A stretch of DNA of 64,000 nucleotides from positions 10,069,001 to 10,133,000 of the forward strand of contig NZ_CP122458.1 of assembly GCF_032598905.1 (NCBI RefSeq), written 5' to 3'. This stretch comes from Streptomyces sp. 11x1. GTDB lineage: Bacteria; Actinomycetota; Actinomycetes; Streptomycetales; Streptomycetaceae. The position numbers and the translations under genes are program-made. How positions within the stretch are numbered: position 1 is the first letter of the stretch; the number at the start of each line of letters is the position of its first letter. This document shows, in pieces, positions 59,974-64,000 of this stretch. The notes below the pieces were generated by a model that saw only the letters and a program-made list of their open reading frames with translations, made no database searches and was not told where the DNA came from.

Positions 59974-60178
59974 GCGTGTGTCAGCTCCCGACGAAGACGA
60001 GAAAACGGCGTCGAAGGACCGCTGCTCGCCGCGGGAGCGGCGATGGACCGCAGTTCGCTCGGAGTCGATACTGGCGCCGGTCGAGGTGCGGGAATCGACT
60101 GAGCGTGCACTGACGCGGGACTCTCCGTGCAGGGGGAGCACACATCCCGGACCTACGTGGGGTGGGTCGCCCCTTGGG
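59974..60178. other. Intergenic region
   Basis: A 205-base gap between two same-strand (minus) genes. It should hold the promoter for the alpha/beta hydrolase. I see no strong promoter, hairpin or coding feature. Confidence 0.3.
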
Positions 60179-61339
60179 TCACAGCGCGCCGTAGAGCGCG
60201 TCGACGAGCGCCATCTTGCGCGGGTCGTCGGCGATGTGTGGACCCATCCGGTTCATGACGTAGCCGAGGGAGACACCGGCCTCCGGGTCGGCGAGTCCGC
60301 AGGAGCCGCCGTAGCCGTCGTGGCCGAAGGCCCTGGGATTCGGCCCGTACGAGCCGTGCGGGCCGCTCAGCCACAGCCCCAGCCCGATCTCCGTGTCCCG
60401 GCCGAATCCCGCGCCGAGCACCAGGTCGCGGCAGGCCCCCTGTCCCTCACGGACCCGCTCGGCCGCCTGCGCGGACAGCACCTCCCGGCCGCCCCAGGTG
60501 CCGCGCAGCGCGAGGATCCCGTACAGCGCGGCCACCGCCCGCGCGGTGCCGTGGCCGTTGGCGGCCGGCACCTCGGCGGCCCGCCACTCGGCGGTGTTGG
60601 CCTCGGCCGCGCCGACCAGCGGGTTGGCGAGCGCGGCCAGCGCGGTGGGCGTCAACTGGGCGAAGACCGCCGCTTGTTCACTGGTCGTCGCGGCCGGCGG
60701 ATGCACCAGCTCGGCCGCGCGTGACGCCTGCGCCTCCGGCAGCCCGATGGTGAAGTCGACGCCGAGCGGGCCGGTCACCTCCCGCGCCAGGAACGCGCCC
60801 GGCAGCAGCCCCGACACCCGCCGGACCACTTCGCCGACGAGGAAGCCGAACGTCATGGCGTGGTACCCGGACGCCGTGCCCGGCTCCCACCACGGCTCCT
60901 GCGCGGCGAGCCGCTTGACGGTCAGCTCCCAGTCCAGGAGCTGCTCGAACGGCAGGGGCTCACGCGGTCCCGCGAGCCCCGAGCGGTGCGACAGAAGATG
61001 CCGGACGAGGACGCCCTCCTTGCCGGCCGCCGCGAACTCCGGCCAGTACGCGGCCACCGGGGCGTCCAGGTCGAGCAGACCCCGGTCGGCGAGGAGGTGA
61101 GCGCACAGCGCGGTCGGGCCCTTGGTCGTCGACCAGACGTTGACCACGGTGTCCCGCTCCCAAGGGCGGGTCCGCGCCGCGTCGGCCCAGCCGCCCCACA
61201 GGTCCACCACGGTCTGCCCGCGCAGTGTCACCGTGACCGCCGCCCCGAGCTCGTCGCGCCCTGCGAAGTTCTCCTCGAACGCGCTGCGCACGGCCTCGAA
61301 CCGCGCCTCGCAGTGACCCCGCACCAGAGACTGAGACAT
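60179..61339 (-). CDS. Serine beta-lactamase/esterase-type hydrolase (EstB-like)
   Basis: A 386-residue protein of the class C beta-lactamase/penicillin-binding fold: AAVTVTLRGQTVVDLWGGWAD, catalytic WSTTKGPTALCAHLL (SxxK), and YHAMTFGFLVGEVVRR (the Tyr motif). No signal peptide, which favours esterase activity over antibiotic breakdown. The ATG at 61339 follows GGAGGG and is chosen over an upstream ATG. Common in Streptomyces; substrate unknown. Confidence 0.88.
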   Translation of the reverse strand: MSQSLVRGHCEARFEAVRSAFEENFAGRDELGAAVTVTLRGQTVVDLWGGWADAARTRPWERDTVVNVWSTTKGPTALCAHLLADRGLLDLDAPVAAYWPEFAAAGKEGVLVRHLLSHRSGLAGPREPLPFEQLLDWELTVKRLAAQEPWWEPGTASGYHAMTFGFLVGEVVRRVSGLLPGAFLAREVTGPLGVDFTIGLPEAQASRAAELVHPPAATTSEQAAVFAQLTPTALAALANPLVGAAEANTAEWRAAEVPAANGHGTARAVAALYGILALRGTWGGREVLSAQAAERVREGQGACRDLVLGAGFGRDTEIGLGLWLSGPHGSYGPNPRAFGHDGYGGSCGLADPEAGVSLGYVMNRMGPHIADDPRKMALVDALYGAL

Positions 61340-61442
61340 GAACCCTCCGTCGTCCACGGCTGTGCGCCGGGACGGACGTCGCCGGCCCCCCAGAACGTAC
61401 CGACTGGTCGGACAGGAGGGAAGGCGTGCGACGGAACCGCGG

Positions 61443-61871
61443 CTACCGCTCCGGCCGCTCCGGTCGCCCGAGCAGGAACATCGGCCGGGCGGGCTCCGTG
61501 TGGACCGGGATCAGATGCCAGTAGTCCCGGGACTCCACCGCCAGGCCGGACGCGTCGAACCGGACGAAGACACAGCCCGCGAGGGTCTGCGGGTCCTCGT
61601 TGAACTCGGACAGCACCCGGAACTCGGCCACGGCCACGCCGTCCGGGCCGACCATCGGCTCCGAGAACCGCACGTCCACCACCCTCTCGTCGGTGAACGA
61701 CCAGCGCAGGTACTCGGCGAGTTCGTCGTGGCCCCGGTGCGGCTCCCGGAAGGGCATGGAGCGGTGTACGCAGTCCCGCGCGTACAACTCCAGGACCGCG
61801 TCGACGTCATGGGCCGCCCACGCCTGCTGCCACACCACCACGAACCGCTCCGCGGCCTCGGCCGTGTCCAT
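61443..61871 (-). CDS. SnoaL-like / NTF2-fold protein
   Basis: A 142-residue protein: ERFVVVWQQAWAAHDVDAVLELYARDCVHRSMPF, HDELAEYLRWSFTDE and GCVFVRFDASGLAVESRDYWH. The NTF2-like cone fold houses small isomerases, cyclases or ligand-binding proteins. It starts 10 bases after the acetylxylan esterase stop and is likely co-transcribed with it. Function cannot be assigned. Confidence 0.8.
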   Translation of the reverse strand: MDTAEAAERFVVVWQQAWAAHDVDAVLELYARDCVHRSMPFREPHRGHDELAEYLRWSFTDERVVDVRFSEPMVGPDGVAVAEFRVLSEFNEDPQTLAGCVFVRFDASGLAVESRDYWHLIPVHTEPARPMFLLGRPERPER

Positions 61872-61881
61872 CAGGTCCCCC

Positions 61882-62850
61882 TCAGATCTGTGCGGCCAGC
61901 CAGCGCAGCTTGACCGCCTCCTGGAACGGGCCGCCGCCCTCGTGGTCGTTGAAGTCGTAGACCTCGATGCGCTTGTTGGCCTCGGCCCACGCGTTGAAGG
62001 CCGCGAAGACCGTGGACGGCGGGCAGGTCTGGTCCTCCAGGGCCGCCGAGAACAGCGCGGCGGCCCGGCCGCGCGCGGCGAAGTGCACGGCGTCGAAGTA
62101 GGCGAGGGTGCGCCCGACCTGCTCCGTGCGGCCGCGGTGGGTCTTGAGGTACTTGCCGATCTCGCGGTACGGATCCCGGTCGGTGATCGTCGTGGAGCGC
62201 GGGAAGTCGCACAGGAACGGCACGTCGGGCGCGACCGCGACCAGGTCGGGGACGAGTCCGCCGACCGCGATGGCGATACCGCCGCCCTGGCTGGAACCGG
62301 TCACGGCGGTGCGCGCGGCGTCGGTGCGCGGATGCGCGCGGGCGGCCTCCACCGCGCGTACGGCGTCGGTGTAGACCCGGCGGTAGTAGTAGTTCTCGGG
62401 GGCGTCGATGCCCCGGGTCATGAAGCCGGGGAAGGCGGGCGCGCCCGCCACCGGGTCGGGGGTGTCGCCGCCCCCGCCCCAGGCGCTGCCCTGTCCCCGG
62501 GTGTCCATGACGAAGTGCGCGTAGCCCGCCGAGGCCCACAGGAGGTGGGTGTGGGGCAGGTTGCGCCCGCCGCCGTAGCCGATGAACTCCACGACGGTGG
62601 GCAGCGGTTCGGTCGCTCCGGCCGGAAGGACCAGCCAGCCCTTGACCGGGTGGCCGCCGAATCCCGAGTAGGTGACGTCGTGGACCTCGACCGTCTTCAG
62701 ATGGGTCTCGACCGGCTCGAAACGGGCGTCCAGGTCGTGCGCGCGGGCCTCCTGGAGCGTCTTCGCCCAGAAGGCGTCGAAGTCCTCGGGCTCCGTCGAA
62801 GCGCTTCGATAACCATGGAGCTCGTCCAACGGCAGGTCGAACAGGGCCAT
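61882..62850 (-). CDS. Acetylxylan esterase (CE7)
   Basis: A 322-residue CE7 esterase: DLPLDELHGYRSASTEPEDFD, YSGFGGHPVKGWLVLP, RNLPHTHLLWASAGYAHFVMDTRGQGS and the nucleophile elbow VTGSSQGGGIAIA (Ser). It removes acetyl groups from xylo-oligosaccharides and from drugs such as cephalosporin C in related enzymes. No signal peptide, so it acts inside the cell. The ATG at 62850 begins MALFDLP with AGGTGG upstream. Confidence 0.93.
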   Translation of the reverse strand: MALFDLPLDELHGYRSASTEPEDFDAFWAKTLQEARAHDLDARFEPVETHLKTVEVHDVTYSGFGGHPVKGWLVLPAGATEPLPTVVEFIGYGGGRNLPHTHLLWASAGYAHFVMDTRGQGSAWGGGGDTPDPVAGAPAFPGFMTRGIDAPENYYYRRVYTDAVRAVEAARAHPRTDAARTAVTGSSQGGGIAIAVGGLVPDLVAVAPDVPFLCDFPRSTTITDRDPYREIGKYLKTHRGRTEQVGRTLAYFDAVHFAARGRAAALFSAALEDQTCPPSTVFAAFNAWAEANKRIEVYDFNDHEGGGPFQEAVKLRWLAAQI

Positions 62851-62950
62851 GAAGGACCACCTTCTGGGTTCTGGGGTGCGGATGATCACACCGTACGTGG
62901 GGCGTCGCGGCCCGCCAAGGGGCTTTTTCCCGGGTGCGACGCCCCACGGT

Positions 62951-64000
62951 TCACCCGTGGCCGGTACCGGCGCCGGTGCTCACCTCTGGTCGGCCGACCA
63001 GGGCTTGGACCTCGAAGTCCGCGTAGACGTTCTCCCGCTCCCGGGGACCGAGGCGGGAGCCGAGCCATCCCAGCAGGAAGCCCGCGGGGATCGACACGAT
63101 GCCGGGGTTCTGCAGCGGGAACCACGCGAAGTCGGCCTGCGGATAGACCGACCCGGGGGTGGAGGAGACCACCGGCGAGAACAGCACCAGCAGTACCGAG
63201 GTGGCCAGACCGCCGTACAGGCTGAGCAGGGCGCCGCGCGCCGTGAACCCCCGCCAGAACAGGCTGTAGACGAGGGTCGGCAGGATGGCGGACGCGGCGA
63301 TCGCGAAGGCCAGGAACGCGAGCGTGGCGGTGTTGGTGCCCCAGGCGAGGAGGGCGAACAGCATGCTCAGGGCCCCCAGGATCACCGCGGCGATCCGGGC
63401 CACGGTCAGTTCCTGCGTCTCCTTGGCCCTGCCCTTGCGGATCACCTCGCCGTACAGGTCGTGGGCGACGGACGAGGCCGCGGCGAGCATGAGACCGGCG
63501 GCGACCGCGAGCAGGGTGACGAAGGCCAGGGCCGAGACGATCGCCGTGAGCACCTCACCGCCCAGTTCGTGGGCGAGGAGCAGGACGGCCGCGTCGCCCT
63601 TGTGGTCGATGTCGGCGATGGCCTCACGGCCGACGACGGCCGTGGCGCCGAGGCCCAGCACGCCGGCCATCAGGCACACGAACCCGACCAGCCCCACCGC
63701 CCACACCACCGAGGCGCGCAGCACCCTGGTCCGGCGCGGTGCGAACAGTCGCATCATGACGTGGGGGAGCGCGGCGAGCCCGAGCACGATGGCCAGTTGG
63801 AGACTGAAGAAGTCGATCTTGCTGATCGGTCCCGCCCCGTAGCGCAGACCGGGCTGCAGGTACTGGTCGCCCAGTCCGCTGCCCGCGGTGGCGGACGCCA
63901 GGAGGCCGTCGATGTTCCAGTCGAAGCGGTTCAACACCAGGAACGCGACCACCGTGACCCCGGCGACCAACATCACGGCCTTGATCACCTGGATGAACGT
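62951..64000 (-). CDS. Sodium:solute symporter, ActP-like (5' end outside window)
   Basis: The reading frame is open to the right edge of the window, so the N-terminus is missing; ~349 residues are visible. It shows about ten hydrophobic segments, an RRTRVLRASVVWAVGLVGFV region, and the C-terminal ENVYADFEVQALVGRPEVS. The GVLGLGATAVVGREAIADIDHKG loop between helices fits the acetate/pyruvate-type (ActP, SSS family) symporters. The C-terminal half of the transporter is complete and stops at 62951. Confidence 0.88.
   Translation of the reverse strand, partial: TFIQVIKAVMLVAGVTVVAFLVLNRFDWNIDGLLASATAGSGLGDQYLQPGLRYGAGPISKIDFFSLQLAIVLGLAALPHVMMRLFAPRRTRVLRASVVWAVGLVGFVCLMAGVLGLGATAVVGREAIADIDHKGDAAVLLLAHELGGEVLTAIVSALAFVTLLAVAAGLMLAAASSVAHDLYGEVIRKGRAKETQELTVARIAAVILGALSMLFALLAWGTNTATLAFLAFAIAASAILPTLVYSLFWRGFTARGALLSLYGGLATSVLLVLFSPVVSSTPGSVYPQADFAWFPLQNPGIVSIPAGFLLGWLGSRLGPRERENVYADFEVQALVGRPEVSTGAGTGHG

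Overview
This window is chromosomal DNA from a high-GC actinomycete, almost certainly a Streptomyces. The evidence is the extreme third-position GC, the many GTG/TTG starts, the tight ATGA/GTGA gene overlaps, and the gene content: a GlgE glycogen cluster, DUF5133, SseB, a PAS-SpoIIE phosphatase, an NAD+ DNA ligase and many secreted glycosidases. No rRNA, tRNA, CRISPR array or phage genes were seen. All product names come from reading the translated sequence; no database search was possible.

Layout. (1) 1-8333, plus strand: a tightly packed exopolysaccharide locus. It holds the C-terminal part of a large protein resembling fungal Agd3-type deacetylases, a PelF-like GT4 glycosyltransferase, a polytopic membrane protein, a LegB-like 4,6-dehydratase, a sugar-1-phosphate nucleotidyltransferase, an SDR reductase/epimerase, a spherulin-4 (GH135-like) hydrolase and a GH114 lipoprotein. 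This closely parallels the fungal galactosaminogalactan (GAG) gene set and is the most interesting system here. (2) 8334-18742: a PAS-SpoIIE phosphatase, NAD+ DNA ligase, a long-form GAPDH, a GH29 fucosidase, SseB, MarR and VOC proteins, with two decayed stretches (12188-12640 and 14332-15572). (3) 18739-29575: GlgB, maltokinase, TreS, GlgE, a DUF5133 protein, an HATPase and GlgX, for trehalose-to-alpha-glucan metabolism. (4) 30576-38765: a galactan/galactoside regulon with a LacI regulator, a sugar ABC transporter, GH42 beta-galactosidase and secreted GH53 galactanase, divided by a promoter region with twin LacI-type operators. (5) 38766-43320: an ATP-grasp pseudogene split by a 356-bp insert, an SMP-30-like protein, a CrcB-DUF190-CrcB fluoride exporter cluster and UppP. 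(6) 43441-49243: a GntR-controlled operon for Asn/Asp/Gln use (permease, asparaginase, aspartase, glutaminase). (7) 49397-56528: envelope genes (MptB-like and GT87 mannosyltransferases, a D,D-carboxypeptidase, a sulfatase/LTA-synthase-like enzyme) plus a short second Rho factor. (8) 56694-64000: a GH13 alpha-glucosidase, a methyltransferase, a frameshifted alpha/beta hydrolase, a beta-lactamase-like esterase, a SnoaL-like protein, an acetylxylan esterase, and a sodium:solute symporter cut by the window edge.

Carbohydrate chemistry dominates: one polymer is made and trimmed (region 1), alpha-glucan is built and debranched (region 3), and plant galactan is degraded (region 4). Several pseudogenes in different states of decay mark this as accessory, actively eroding chromosome.
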